From NCBI GenBank assembly GCA_015680685.1, contig MNCI01035006.1:409441-473440 (forward strand): a stretch of 64,000 bases of DNA, read 5' to 3'. Shown piece after piece: positions 32,936 to 45,560 of the stretch; position 1 is the stretch's first letter; each line of letters starts with the position of its first letter. Source of the DNA: Gnetum montanum. Its lineage: Eukaryota; Streptophyta; Gnetopsida; Gnetales; Gnetaceae. A model generated the notes under the pieces. The model was not told where the DNA came from and did not search any database. It was given only the letters and a program-made list of their open reading frames with translations. Made by a program: the position numbers and the translations under genes.

Positions 32936-35463
32936 CTAAGCTATAGGAGAAGGAGAAGAATCATCATCAACATCATTGCAAATATCACCATTATCCTCAC
33001 CTGGGACCTATAGACAACAAAACATACCAACAGTTAGTAACCAAGATGATCAAGGAGCATTACCTTAAAACAATAAAGTATAAAGAAAAAATATAATATC
33101 AAAAACTTGAAACATATTTATGCAAACCTCAGAGGATTCTAGAGCGATGCCTTCGAGAGCAAAGTTTTTGAGGCCAGTCTCCAACCTATGAAGGATTTAC
33201 TCTTCATGCATGTTAGCCTAGTTAATCTCTCCCAAATCCACTCTAGTTAAGATCTTTTTCCCCTCTATATTCATTCACTCAGGAAAAACATGAGAAAGGT
33301 TAGTCATAGTAGTTTTTCCAAACACAGTATTGATCTAAGGAGTAAGAGAATCAATGACCACCACTGATTCTACAAGCATCTTGAAAATGTCCTCCATGCA
33401 TATCCCTTGCACAAATAGTTGATGTTTCTACCTCTCTATGGTCTCCTCATGCCATAAATTTAGGTAACTCTCTTTTTCTTGCTTGTATTGTCACTTGTGT
33501 ACCTTTTGTTTCTTCTCTCCACTTAAGCACCCAAGTGCAATAATCCCTCTAATCACTAGACTTACAAATCAACAATTCCATATGCATATCCTTCTTAACA
33601 TTGCTCCTAGCTAGAGCAACCTTTCTCTAGATGGCATTCCAGTAGTATGATCACTTGGTTTTCTTAGTCTAGAAAGAGTCTATATTAGATACAAAAGCCT
33701 CTATAAACTCTCTGTGATCTCTAAAGCTCCTGTTCTTATTTGATAACTCTTTAAGCTACTTTTCCAAGGCCACAACCTTCTCTCATAGAAACTCATTAGA
33801 GCATTGGATCTTCTAAGTTGTCTTTTCATAAGACATATTACACTTGGTAACTCCTTCGTAGAACCTTCATGGAACATTTTTCACATCAAGTGATAGCTTA
33901 GGGAGATCATCAAGGTCAATGTCATGTGTAAGATCCCATTTAACTTTGGACATTACAATAGATAAAAACACAAGAAAAACCAAAATAATCAAAGCATTTA
34001 AAGACCATTAAAAACCATTTAGCTATAAAAGATAAAAACATAAGAAAATAAAAAAAAATGTGAAATACAATGTTCTAGCTTTTCTTATCAACATCAAGGG
34101 CTATTTGTTGTAACCTATCTATCAAGTCATCTATCATTCATTACATGAATTTCAACTTTTCTACGGCCTCCACCTAATGATTAGGATAAAATGTAGATGT
34201 AGAAGCTTCTAGAGGAGGCTCATGTGCTACAATGGCAATAACCATAAATATAGTTTACAACAAAAACATATAACATTCAAAACAAAAATGTAAATAGCAC
34301 TAAGATCCCACTAGGAAGATCATGAGGAAATTCTATTAAAGGATTGTCTTCTGGGGACAAATCACCTAGGATGGAATCCAAAACATTTAGCACTTCCTAA
34401 GATGTCCTTTCCTCTTCTTCTTCATGTCATTACTCCTCCATAGCAACTTGGGCAATCAAACCCTTGTTTCTTCCCTACAATCAATTAAAGTCAAAATAGA
34501 AGAGTTAGTAAACATTTTCAAAAAAAAAATATAGTTTAAAAATGTAACCAAAGAAAGTAAAACAAAAATTAAAAACTTAAAAAAATATAAAAATATATAT
34601 GTACATAGCTTCAACATTCTGATTGACCTTCTAACTTGATGGCTAGCTTCTTACATGTTGGTTGGTCAACAACTAGAGCATTTTCTTTAACCTATGGCCC
34701 TTTCAAATTTTCTTTGGCTACACCATTAGCTATTATTCATATCCTCTTGGCCCTTCTTGCATTACCACATGTAGCATGTGGTTCCACCCTCATGCTATCA
34801 AGGGAAAAAACAACATACACCACTAAAATTATTAGTGGTAATTGATAATGACTCTTCAACATCCTCCATGAGTGGGTCTTTGACATGCATCACTAGAACA
34901 ATGTGATAAGCATAAGGTTTGAAAATTTTGAGGGCATCATGAGCCACCCATTTTTCATTCCTCCTAACCATTAAGAACTCTACAAACCATTTCAGATTTG
35001 CAACAAAGAATCTGTAGTACATATAACATATAGAATCAAGGTTGTTATGAAATTTTTAGATTTCATCCCATAGACTAGTAACCAAGAAGGTAGCCTAATC
35101 AAACATGGTGCCCTCAATTAATATCTTTTTCATTATCTAAGCCTACTAAACTACTATGGTTTTCTTTTGCAATAGTAGCATGGGAAAAGATTTAGAATGA
35201 AAGAGAGGAAAGGTCTCATTGGCTTTCTCAACTTTTCACTTACTAAAAGTCAATGCACCACTAGTAGAGGAGTTGAGATAAGAGTTCATTTCCTTTAGAT
35301 GGCTCCCATCCTTCCCTACTCTAACAACTACCTTACCATCACTAGAAGGTTTTCTAAATAGATCACTAAACATGGACTCATTAATGTTAAAAATCATAAG
35401 ATAACCATGAACATAGGTGATGAATTTGGTGATCTCCTCATTAAAAGAGTCAGCCACATTCAA
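32936..35463 (-). pseudogene. Antisense multi-exon gene of element B
   Basis: Same gene as in C. Last exon 33007-32936: acceptor ttgtctatag, then VPGEDNGDICNDVDDDSSPS, stop. The exon before it ends in the donor CTGAG|GTTTGC at 33128 and starts near 33960 with SKVKWDLTHDIDLDDLPKLS, the counterpart of PSVKWDLIQDMEFDSLPKLP in C. It also contains DYCTWVLKW like DYYAWVLKW in C. Upstream pieces: 35463-35236 (ADSFNEEITKFITYVHGYLM..FSDLFRKP), like the C stretch INSFNEKANVFCTIVRGQSI..FHDLIGVP, and 35022-34798. Function unknown. The upstream piece resembles the family often annotated as putative plant transposon protein. Many stops. Confidence 0.6.
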
Positions 35464-36859
35464 AATCTATGAAACACCATCAAATTTTCATGTTTAGACC
35501 TTTGTAATCCCATCCCATGAAACCCAAGGAAATATTTTATGGTAAATGTAATGGTTGTAACCCATAAAGGGACAATCTCACATGTTTAATATTTTTGGGA
35601 TTGAAAAATGCTTCAGAAGTGGCCAAAGCCTCATTCCCCAAGTGAAAAAAGTCACCAAGTGTCTATATTTTGGCTTGGGGGAGTTCAAAATGCCTTTTGG
35701 AATTCCAAAAATGGCAATTTGATGGGTTTATGAGGGGTATACATTTCTGTACGCTGACATACCCCCTACAAGGGGGTAAGCTAGCTAGGAGACTTCAAGG
35801 CTAGCATGGAGGAGTGTAAAAGGGGTAGAAATCACCTACCCCTAGCATAGAAAGGGGAGCACTCTAGCCTAGAGGGGTTGACCTTCACCCCCAATGTTGA
35901 CTTTCCATCCCTTCTCAATGTTGACACTCTTCCTCCCAATGGGAGGAGGGTTAGCTAGCTAGGAGGGAGGGCATCAGATAGCATGGAGGGGGCAAGCAAC
36001 TAGGATGCATAAGGGATGAAGCTTACCTACCCCCTAAGCATAGTAGGTAATTTTCAGTAATTTGGTAACAAATTTGTAGTCAATAAATCAACAATTTGGT
36101 AGCCAATTTATAGTTAATCATTCAAAAATTCATGGACATAACCTAATAAAAATCACACCTTGGAACCATGTCAAGGTTTCACACTTTTTCAACATCCTTA
36201 GCATTTTTGGCATCCAAGAGCTCTTGCTTCCTTAGTAAAAATGTGGCTTCTTGATGCTTAGTAGTGTGGAACCTTTGTAATTTGTTACCTCCTATTACTC
36301 TCCCCTTTGGATCTGTGAGCTTTGCATGGCAATGTTACCCCCTAGGATCATCAAATCCCAGTGTGGTGCACTTTGGTCATCCCAATCCTTCACATTTCCA
36401 TAACTCCTAGCATTAACCAATGTTACAAATATAAGAAGAAAATAAAGAAGGTTTCATACCATCAAAAGTGGTAGAGATACTAAATCATGAAGTTGATTGT
36501 GGCTTCAACAGGCTCTAAAACCCTACCTAAGTGAACCCCCTTTTCTCCCCTTCTTAAGCCTCAAATTTGTACACCTCTTTGAACTCATTCTTTGTTCATA
36601 TAATAAAGTTTGTGATTTCATTTATGTACAATTTTAGAAATAATTGTTATATTTTTAGTACACTATTTATAGATTTGCATATTTTTACACCCCCATTTTG
36701 CATTCCCCCAAGTCTATGGGTGATCTAATGGACTATCTAGGGCACCATGAATCCCATTTTTCTTACAAAGGCCCTAGGGGATTTAGGGTTAAGGCTACTT
36801 ATGACCAAGAATCCTTGGTTTTCTCCAATGACCAAGATTTTTTGTTGCAACAGTTTTCT
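35464..36859 (+). repeat. B/C junction: GC-richer repeat stretch and 5' LTR of element C (start not resolved)
   Basis: The right end, ..gcaacagttttct at 36859, is an LTR end because a PBS-like block and leader follow. Upstream there is a probable R/U5 area (ataataaagtttgtgatttc near 36600, tatttatagatttgc near 36666). 35740-36040 contains acgctgacataccccctacaaggggg and similar words that also build the tandem repeats at 57110-59330. I cannot place the LTR start. If B had a pol it has been deleted here. Confidence 0.45.
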
Positions 36860-36878
36860 TGGTGCTAGAAGGAGAACC
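36860..36878 (+). promoter_or_regulatory. Primer-binding site of element C (best-preserved copy)
   Basis: TGGTGCTAGAAGGAGAACC. It starts with TGG, as a site paired to a tRNA CCA end must. The same block follows three other Tat LTRs in the window. Confidence 0.6.
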
Positions 36879-37910
36879 TTTGCCTAATTTCTGTAGTCAA
36901 ATTTGATTGCCCCCATAGCCAACATTGCCTACTTGCTGGAAACTTCTAATTTTCATAAAAAAAAAACCTTTAAATCCCCTTTGAAAACCCAACTCTGCCT
37001 CTCATTCCCATATAGTAGAAACCATAGTGTTGAAGTTGTCAGTGGTTGGGTGTTGTGTTTTCTAACATGTGTTGTGAACTTCAACAATCAAAACCAATGT
37101 TGAACACCCAAACACCAACATTCCACCTTAGCCATAATTCTCATCACAAAACCAATGTTTCCATCATTACAAAATAAAAGTTCTTTCCCCCTTCCTCTAT
37201 GGTTGAATTTGGTAGTTTCTAAAACAATTTTTAGAAAGTTGCAGGTTACTATTTTGGCTGTCACACTTTCCCCCTTTTCACCAACATTTGTTTCAGAAGG
37301 TGTGAGATCCTCCCATCTCACCCCCTCTTTTCCCCTTGCCACACTTGGGGGTGTGATAGCTAGGAGACCAACATGAGTGAAGCTTGACCCCAATGTTATC
37401 AACTTGACATTTTTGGTAAAGGGGTAAACCCCCTTACCCTCCACTTACTACTTATATTAAGTCATCTATTTTTTATCATTGTTTTCCTATTCTACACGAT
37501 TTAAACTTCATAGTAATTACAACAAATAAAATTTACATATTTTTCACTACACCTTTAATAGCTTTCACCCCCTTTTTATCAATGTTGGCTTTAAAAGGTA
37601 TGAGATCCCTCCATCTCATCCTCTTTTTTCCCCTTTACCACACCCAAGGGGTGTGACAGTTAGGAAGGCAGCATGGGCATTAATGAGTGTGACAACTAAA
37701 AGGTTAGTGTGGGTGAAATTTTCTATCACCTTTGCACCTTCCATTATGGGTAAAGGGGTAAATGCCCCTTTACCCCCTACTTGCTATTTTTAGTAAGTAC
37801 CACATTTTTGACCATTTTTTTTCCTTTGATTACCCTTGATTTCCATTGGCTAGAATTTACTTTCATTTTTTGTTTTTGTAGCCTATATTGAGCTATTTTC
37901 ATTAAAATAA
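36879..37910 (+). other. Leader of element C with a twofold repeat
   Basis: Two copies of a ~290-bp unit (37281 and 37569): a start like cccccttttcaccaacattt, then ggtgtgagatcctcccatctca, then a tail ggtaaaggggtaaaccccctt. A 118-codon minus frame (37444-37088) lies over the first unit; I regard it as accidental. Confidence 0.5.
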
Positions 37911-40500
37911 CCATGTCTCTCCTATGATCAACTAAGTTTCCTTACAACTATAATGATAGTAGGTCAGATCAACAGGTCGTAAGGGTCTATGACCCCAAAG
38001 ACAGTATCATCATTGAGTGTTGGTAATCTTTGAGAGTTAGAGGGGAGAATCCTAACTTCATAGCCATAAATGAAGATTGTTATAACTTCATTTATGCTAA
38101 AATATAGGTAGGAATGCTAATTTCCTTGAATTGAAGCTAAGGCCAAGAGAGAATTCAAGCTCATACACAGAAGTGGGAAAGAGTACATCCCCTCCCCATA
38201 TGACCAAATTCCCCTTACTGACATCTATGCTAGCATCCTAGCCCAAATGATTACCGTGGAAGAAAAAGATGACAAGCATAACTCTATGGAAAAATAGGAA
38301 GAGAAGGATGAATTTAAGGTAGAGTCTATGCCTGAAGACATCCTGGGAGGATTGTTCCAACAAACATCCTCCAAGGTCATAGAGCCTTCCTCTACTACTT
38401 TTGTTTTCTCCATGGGCATGGTGCCATCATCTTCCACTCCTTGCCCTACTATGGTAGATCGCACACCTGTTATAGCCACACATCAAACTAAGGCAATGCC
38501 ACAAGTAACAAATCATAACACATCGATGACATTTACAATACAGCCTCAATATATAAAACCATTGACAGTGGCTTTTACTACCACAAATCCACTAACTACA
38601 CACATGGGGCCCACTATGAGTCCCTAAGAAACACAAGGGTCAAATAACCCTTTTATCTCATTTATGCCTCAAGTCCTGCCATAGATGTCCTTTTCTTTGT
38701 TTGGCCCAAAATTCATGACCATAACACAACCGGTTCCTTCTATCCTGCAACCCATAGCAAGGCCAGAAGTCTTACAACTAATGTTACAACCATATGTGTA
38801 GGCCTCACAGCCAACAGGACCACTGCAGGGCCTAAAACAAGCCTTCCAAATGATCTATGACTTGAAAGAGAAGTTAAAGAGGCTCAAAGCCTCTATGTCC
38901 TAAAGTGTAAAGATCATGACTTTTACAAGGATGATCCTATCAGTCCTATGATCCCACCTTTGACACTCTCTCCTAGTGTCCCTATCCCCCATTTTATCAA
39001 ATGCAATGGAGAAATAACTATAATGCTCATCTTATAACCTTTAGATTTGAGTACTTACTATTGTAGTTATGGCCTCATACCATCATGAGGATTTTTCCTA
39101 TGTCTTTGACTAGAAAAGTGCTTGATTGGTACTGAGCATTACCTAGAAGATCCATATCCTCTCTTGAAGACTTGATAGCTTAATTCATTAATCACTTCAA
39201 GTATAACTCAAAGACTCACAATACGCTTGACCAACTCATGAAGGTCAAGTAGGGATCCCTTGAGCCCATATAGAAGTTAATCTAATGATGGAATGGACTT
39301 CTAAACAAAATACCAGAGCCCATAGCTAAAACTCACCTTTTGGCTATATTTAAGAGGGCAGTTAATAACTTTATCAAGTCTAAACTTTCCTACCTTGACC
39401 CGCTGTCACTTAGCCAAGTATTCTCCTAGACCAAGAATATAGAAGATGTTGTGGAGGTTAGTCATGACCTAGCCTACATAGTATACAAAAACAAAGATAC
39501 AAAAAAAGACAAGGAGAAATGAAAACACAACAATATGAATTTAGCAACTGTAGAGGCCAAGACCACTAGCTAGGGGCCAAGGACTAATCCACCTAAGATT
39601 CCCACCAATAATAACTATGATAACCAACCTTTCACGTTTGGGAACACTACATTAGCAATGACCAAACTCAATTTTGAAAGGAAGGACAATTCTAAATACA
39701 CTACACTATCATTAAAACCATCAGAATTATTAGATCATGGACTTAGGCTTCTACCTTATGCTGATGGATGACTTATAGAAGATGATAGATAGGGAAGTGC
39801 TAGTTCTAGATGCATCCAATCCTATTTGACCTTAAAAAAAATCAATGTAAGTGTACAAAGACCCATTGAACGCTAATAATGTTGCATATATCATATCAAC
39901 ATTCAACATAGATGGTAACCAAAGACCCTCGAGAAAACCATTTGTGATTCATGTACCCCCTTATGGTGAAAGGGCTTATTTAACTCCCAGTAGGTCAAGA
40001 TCCCCTTTTTTCATAAGGGTGTCATGACAAGTGCCTCCTAGGGAACCATTTATCATCAAGGTGCCCCAACCCACCATAGCCCAACTAGGCATATCCTCAT
40101 AAACTAATAAAACCACCCAAAGACCTCCAATGGTGGCTAATGTTATTGCATTTCCTCACAACCAACAACTAACAACCAAAGGGCTCCAAATAAGCAAAAG
40201 AAGATAATAAAGTAAAAGCCCAACAATAAGAGTGACAAGTAGATGGGGGCATGGAAGGAGATGGGTCTACCAAATCCCACTCCCATATCAGCTATACCCA
40301 TGACCTCCTCTACTCAACCCACTCCAAACAACAAACTACAAAAGAATTCCAAATATCATGGTTAAAAGAATGAGGAGAAGCCATAATAATCACAATTGAG
40401 GACCAAAGTACATATTTTGGGGTGTAGGGAGGAAGTTAAGTGAAGCACAATCAAGGTGAAAAGACTGCAGCCAACAAGAAGGCCTTTCTCAGTGCGAAAA
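37911..40500 (+). pseudogene. gag: gag of element C
   Basis: Opens near 37990 with VYDPKDSIIIEC; 38080-38200 reads DCYNFIYAKI, then LKLIHRSGKEYIPSPYDQIP. The open stretch 38328-38627 is the low-complexity Thr/Pro/Ser linker after MPEDILGGLFQQTSSKVIEP. The gag core at 39100-39450 (LIDWY-type motif, SLEDLIA..FINHFKYN, ETH-type LLAIFKRAVNNFIKSKLSYL) matches A 11570-11850. Stops throughout. Confidence 0.7.
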
Positions 40501-41340
40501 ATTAGGTTAGACAATCTCTTAAGGAAAAGAACATTACTTTGAGTTTGTATGACTTGATCATGACTTATACCATACATTGTGAGGCATTATTCAAAATGCT
40601 AACTTCTATCCTTATCAGTGAGTATATACCCACTAGTGAGGAATCCATCCATGTAGTAATGATTCCTCCCACACCTAGGGAAGGAAAGCCAATATCCCTA
40701 ACATTTTATGATGGTGAAATTAAGGTTAATCCCCAGAATGGAAAATTTACTAGGGCTCCTCTATTCATAACCATATGTATAGGGTAGTTTAAGGTGCATC
40801 GAGTGCATGTAGATGATGATGTAGCTACTAATTTCATCAATGTACCATCGTTGAATGATTAGACTTGACAAAGAAAATACAACAAACATCAATAGTTGCT
40901 CTCAAGTCTTTCAATGGATCAAGGGTTACTTTCAAGGGGTCCATCCCCTTAGATTTTATGGTAAGGGACTAATTTCCCATGACTACAAATTTCTTGGTGG
41001 TGGAGGATATGCCTAGGTTTAACCTTATCCTAAGAAGACCTTAGTTAGCTTAGTTATAACCTATGTCCTCTCCCATCCACAAAGAGATCATCATTCATGG
41101 TGATGATGTAATGACCTTGGCTATTAATAACATGGACTTAGAGCAAGGGTTTGAAGTGGAGTTTCAAAAAGGAACTCCTAGTCATGAGATCCAACAATCT
41201 AAGAGAGAGAAAAAAAACTAAAAATGACAATGATGGGCAGCAAGATGAATCATGGGATGAACTCCCATTTAACATCATTAGTGAAGGAAATGGCGAATAC
41301 AAACTTGTGTAGAGTAGACCTTACTCATTCCCTAATCTTT
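40501..41340 (+). pseudogene. pro: Protease region of element C
   Basis: 40539-40787 is open: SLYDLIMTYTIHCEALFKML, then MIPPTPREGKPISLTFYDGE. Active-site block VHVDDDVATNFINV (~40805). Later NLILRRP (~41020) corresponds to the ILGRP turn of retroviral-type proteases. The tail WDELPFNIISEGNGEYKLV is shared with A and B. Frameshifts near 40860 and 40900. Confidence 0.65.
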
Positions 41341-41438
41341 CAAAAATTATGAAGAGTCTACACAANAGAATACAAACTTGTGTAGAGTAGACCTTACTCA
41401 TTCCCTAATATTTCAAAAATTATGAAGAGTCTACACAA
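41295..41438. repeat. 71-bp direct duplication with one N at the junction
   Basis: 41295-41365 (gaatacaaacttgtgtagag..) recurs at 41368-41438 with a single difference; base 41366 is N. A perfect recent duplication inside an old, decayed element with an N between the copies looks like an assembly gap-closing artefact. Confidence 0.7.
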
Positions 41439-41739
41439 GTGAAGTACCCCCTAACCCTTCCACACCATGTCCCTATAACCATATAGCCAGTAGCCATGTA
41501 GCTTAGCCTCTCTTTGCTAATTTGTTATGTTTGTTTATGCATTTTATCCTACTCTTCATGCAGGCAGCCTAGATTTATACTTTCATTTATTTTTTACTTA
41601 TGTATTACAACCTTTCTTTTCTATTACTTTTATACATGATAAAAATAAAAATCCTTACAAAAAAGTTGTAAAGTTGGAAAAAGCCATAAAAATTTGGAAA
41701 AAATAAAAATTTTTACCAAAAAAATATAAAACCATAAGG

Positions 41740-41920
41740 CTTACTATGGCCTAGAACTGACAAACCCATGCCTACTAAGGCCTAAAACTAGCATTATGGC
41801 TTGTTGAGGCCTTAAACTGACATCGTAGTCCACTAAGACTCTAAACTAGCATTACAATCTATTAAGACTCTAAATTAGCATTGCGGCTCACCATTTCCTT
41901 AAACTAGTGATACGTGTATA
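41740..41920. repeat. ~29-bp minisatellite after protease, element C
   Basis: Five to six units of tactaaggccttaaactagcat(c)atggc, for example gcctactaaggcctaaaactagcattatggcttg and gcattacaatctattaagactctaaattagcattg. The same unit occurs after integrase (63060-63310). Confidence 0.75.
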
Positions 41921-42268
41921 GCCTATCATGTCTTTTCTTTTAAAAAAATGGCAAGTAACCTTTGCCTATTCATAATCTTATAGTTGTCGACATAACCAAC
42001 ATAGCCACGTTGCACATAGACATTTTCAACACTTGTAACCTTAGAACCTTAAAATGATAAAGTAATCAACAACGTATATAGCCAAACCAAAACTAAATTT
42101 AAAATTTAAAAAATATTAAAATAAAATAATATAGCCATGGCCACATTGTGTGGAATAAATGTTAAAACTATTAATCATAAATGATAAAATGTTTACAACT
42201 CAAGTATTGGCCAACATAAGCCATACAATGTCAAGGATAAAATGAAACAAACAACAAAGACTATCACA

Positions 42269-42370
42269 TCATGCATTTGATGGTTCCAAGGGGGAATTTG
42301 AAGGAGGAGGTGGTGGTGCATCATCATCATCATCGCCTACACCACTAGGGACACCAACATCATAAAATAC
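42269..42370 (-). pseudogene. Last exon of antisense gene, element C
   Basis: After acceptor gctatcttatag: VFYDVGVPSGVGDDDDDAPP, then PPPSNSPLEPSNA, stop at 42269-42271. Counterparts at 32936-33007 and 14640-14744. Confidence 0.6.
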
Positions 42371-45300
42371 CTATAAGATAGCAATACACAACCAGTTAGT
42401 GACCATAATAACCAAAATCGTATCATGAACTTGGCAGAACAAAATACATAAAAAAATAAAGCTTAAAAAATGAAAAAATATAAAGGATGTTGGTTCTATC
42501 CACACCTATCCATGATTATGGCTCCCATGAGATTGTAGTCATAGTAACCTCATCTGCAACTATGGTTAGTTTTGGCATAGGAGACTTAGCCACTGTTAGA
42601 GTGCTTTTAAAGAGGTTGAAAACACTCTCAACCTAAATGCCTTGAATAAATATCTCTCTCTTTTGCTACTCAGATGTCCCCTTCTTCAACCATTTCAAAT
42701 AGGCATCTTGATCGACCTTGTACTTGTGCTTATGATCCCTTTGGATCTTACCCCACTTCAAGACCCAAGCATAATAATCTTTCCAATCATATGTCTTTTG
42801 AGAGATCAAGTCCATCAAAATTTGTTGCCAATGCAACTCTTGAGAAAGAGTAATCTTATCATGGATACTACACTAGTAGAAGACCCACATGATCTCTTTT
42901 GTCCATAAGGCCCTTGAGTTCTCTACTTGGGCATTTATGAAAGCCTTACGCTCCTGGAGATCCTAAATCCTCTCAGCTTTCCTCTTAGTTTCCTCCTTCA
43001 AGGCCATAACTTGCTCCCATAGGGATTTGTTAGACCTTTTAATCTCCCATGAAGCTTTGGCACATGAAACTGCTAGATCAATGGAAATTTTGTAAAGCTT
43101 TAAGAGGACATGTGTGTTGTTAGAAGGAAGTTTAGGCAAGGAGTCAAACTCCATGTCTTGGATCAGGTCCCATTTGACTGATGGCACTAAAAGAAAAAAA
43201 ATAATAACCATAAACTTAATATACAATATAGTTATAGCATAAAATACATCTCATAGCAAAAATGACTAAGCCATAGTAAAACATAATTCTTACTGATTTT
43301 GGATGCAACCTATTGCAACTGACCAATGATGTTCATTGTTGTCCCATGCATGAATTCTATCCTATCTAAGACCTCTACCCATGGTTTCAAGTAAAACTCA
43401 GGTATAGGAACCTTTGCTACTATCTCAGGAACTATGATAAGCATAACAATTGTTGGATAAGTAAGGACTCTAAAACCAAACATAAAAATATAGGCAATAA
43501 TAAGTAGAGCATACACATAACTATTCTCTCCACTTCATTCTCGATTGGAGACTTCTTGGGCAATGATCCACCAAATAAGATGTCAAGATCTCCCATATCT
43601 TGTTGAAATAGTGCCTTATTTGCACACCTTTGTTCTTCTTCTACCATAGCCCTACATCTCTACTCTTCCTCCTTAACATGCCTGTGTGCCTCCTCTACTT
43701 GCCTTTGCTGTTTTTCTACAGTAGTAACATAGGCTACCAAATTTCGTTATTAATCTATAACCATAAACCATTAGATAAGTTAGCATGAATAGCCATGGAA
43801 CAAAAAAAATAGCCCAAAAGATAGCCAAAAGAAAACCAAACATAGTTGAAGAGTACCTATGATTACTTGGTCCAAGCATGGGATCTTGAAAATAATCTTT
43901 TGCTTAGAGGATGGCCCTACTGTTGGTAGTGCTTCTTTTGCAATCCTCCTTATGCTAGCCCTAGATACTCTAGTGGCTTTGCCACATAACCATTGGGTCC
44001 TCTTAATGTTTGCTAGAAATGTAACAGGTACCTCCCCCATGTTATCAGGGGATTCACACCAATTGACATCAAGATACTTGGTGGTCACATATAGTAAATC
44101 TTCCATATCCTCTAGTGGGTTCTGGGCCCTCAAGGTAGGATAATGATGCTTTATGTAATGCTTGGAGAGTTGTTGTGGGTCCTAGCACATCCATGATCCA
44201 CCTATATTCACCACCAAAAATTTTGCAAACCTCTTCAAATAGCCTGTAAAAAATGCATGGTGCATGTGGCCTATTATGGAAGAGTCTATGAAAATTTTGA
44301 GGATTTCCTCTTTGATGCTCACAGCTAAGGAAATAGCCTAGTTAAAATAATTCCCCTTTGTCATAACTATCTTAAAGGTCCATCCCTCTACAACACCAAT
44401 CACCTTCTTTAGTGACAAAAATTTAGGAAATACCCTAGATCTGAACAAGGGATAAGACTCTTTTATGTTAGGGTTCATAAAGCTACTACAAGCAAGATTG
44501 GAGTGGCCCTTGGTAGCACTAAGCCATTTCTCAACCTCTGCATGGTTTCCTACCTCTTTTATTTGTTTAGTTGAAACTGTTATCCCATCAATGGGAACAC
44601 CAATTAGGTCATGGAAGGTGGTTGCACTAATGGCAATAGTAATAGATTGGCCTCGTACTATGGTGCAAAACACATTAGCTTTTTCATTAAAAGAGTTAAT
44701 GATGTTCAACATCTCTACATAAGGGATGACAAGATTAGGTTCCATAAAGATTTCAACCAAACCCACATGAGTAATGTTTGCTTGAATGTCTTTAGATGCA
44801 TTTTCCATTAACCATTCCTATGCTAGTCCCATCTATCTAAACTTTAGCATGAGATTATCTACAAAACATTTGGTGAGGAGTATGATAACATCTACGAGAG
44901 TGGAAGGTCCTATAAGCAAAAGACAAGTGTTTAGCATCAATACAATTATGTTTTGGTCATAAAAATTAATTAAAGCCTAAGTAACGATAAGACCTTTAGC
45001 ATAACAATGTACTTGATTTCTCACTCTTCTTCTTCTTACTTGGAGAAGCTTGTGTGGATGTCCTTGCAGTAATACCCATATCTTTGATATCCTTAGGGGC
45101 TACCCACCAACTATGTGCTATTTTGGCAACCACACACTTCTTGTAAATAGGGTCAAATCTAGTTAGGTATTTATCAAACTCCCCTCTTAGCTATTTAAAA
45201 ATAGCATATCTAATCCTGTGGCCCTTGGTGAATTCATTCAATGTAGTATGGGCTATTGCCAAGGTTTGATCATTGACCTTATACCTACAAGATATGTGTG

Positions 45301-45424
45301 AAACCAAGAAGTTAGAAAAGAGAGACTAAATGAGATAAAACCAAAATATTAAAACCTATAACAATCATGCTTACCCATGTAATTAGTACATAGGTTCTAG
45401 AGGATTTTGGAGTAAGTGGACTCT

Positions 45425-45560
45425 TTGCACCACCATCAAAGTATTATTCATGTTGTATCATGAATACTCTGGCATGTTCTAGATATTTGAAAGAGTACTC
45501 TAGCATGCTGTACTCTGGCATGTCATACTCTGGCATGTTGTATCATGTTGTATCATGTTG
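45425..45560. repeat. Short repeats tactctggcatg / ttgtatcatg
   Basis: About four copies of (a)tactctggcatg and three of ttgtatcatg within or just past an antisense exon. Local slippage product. Confidence 0.6.

Noticed and set aside
37088-37444. 118-codon minus-strand frame
   Set aside because: Lies on one unit of a leader repeat in element C, shows no family pattern, and its partner unit is not open.
38225-38479. Minus frame over gag of C
   Set aside because: Shadow of the Thr/Pro-rich gag linker.
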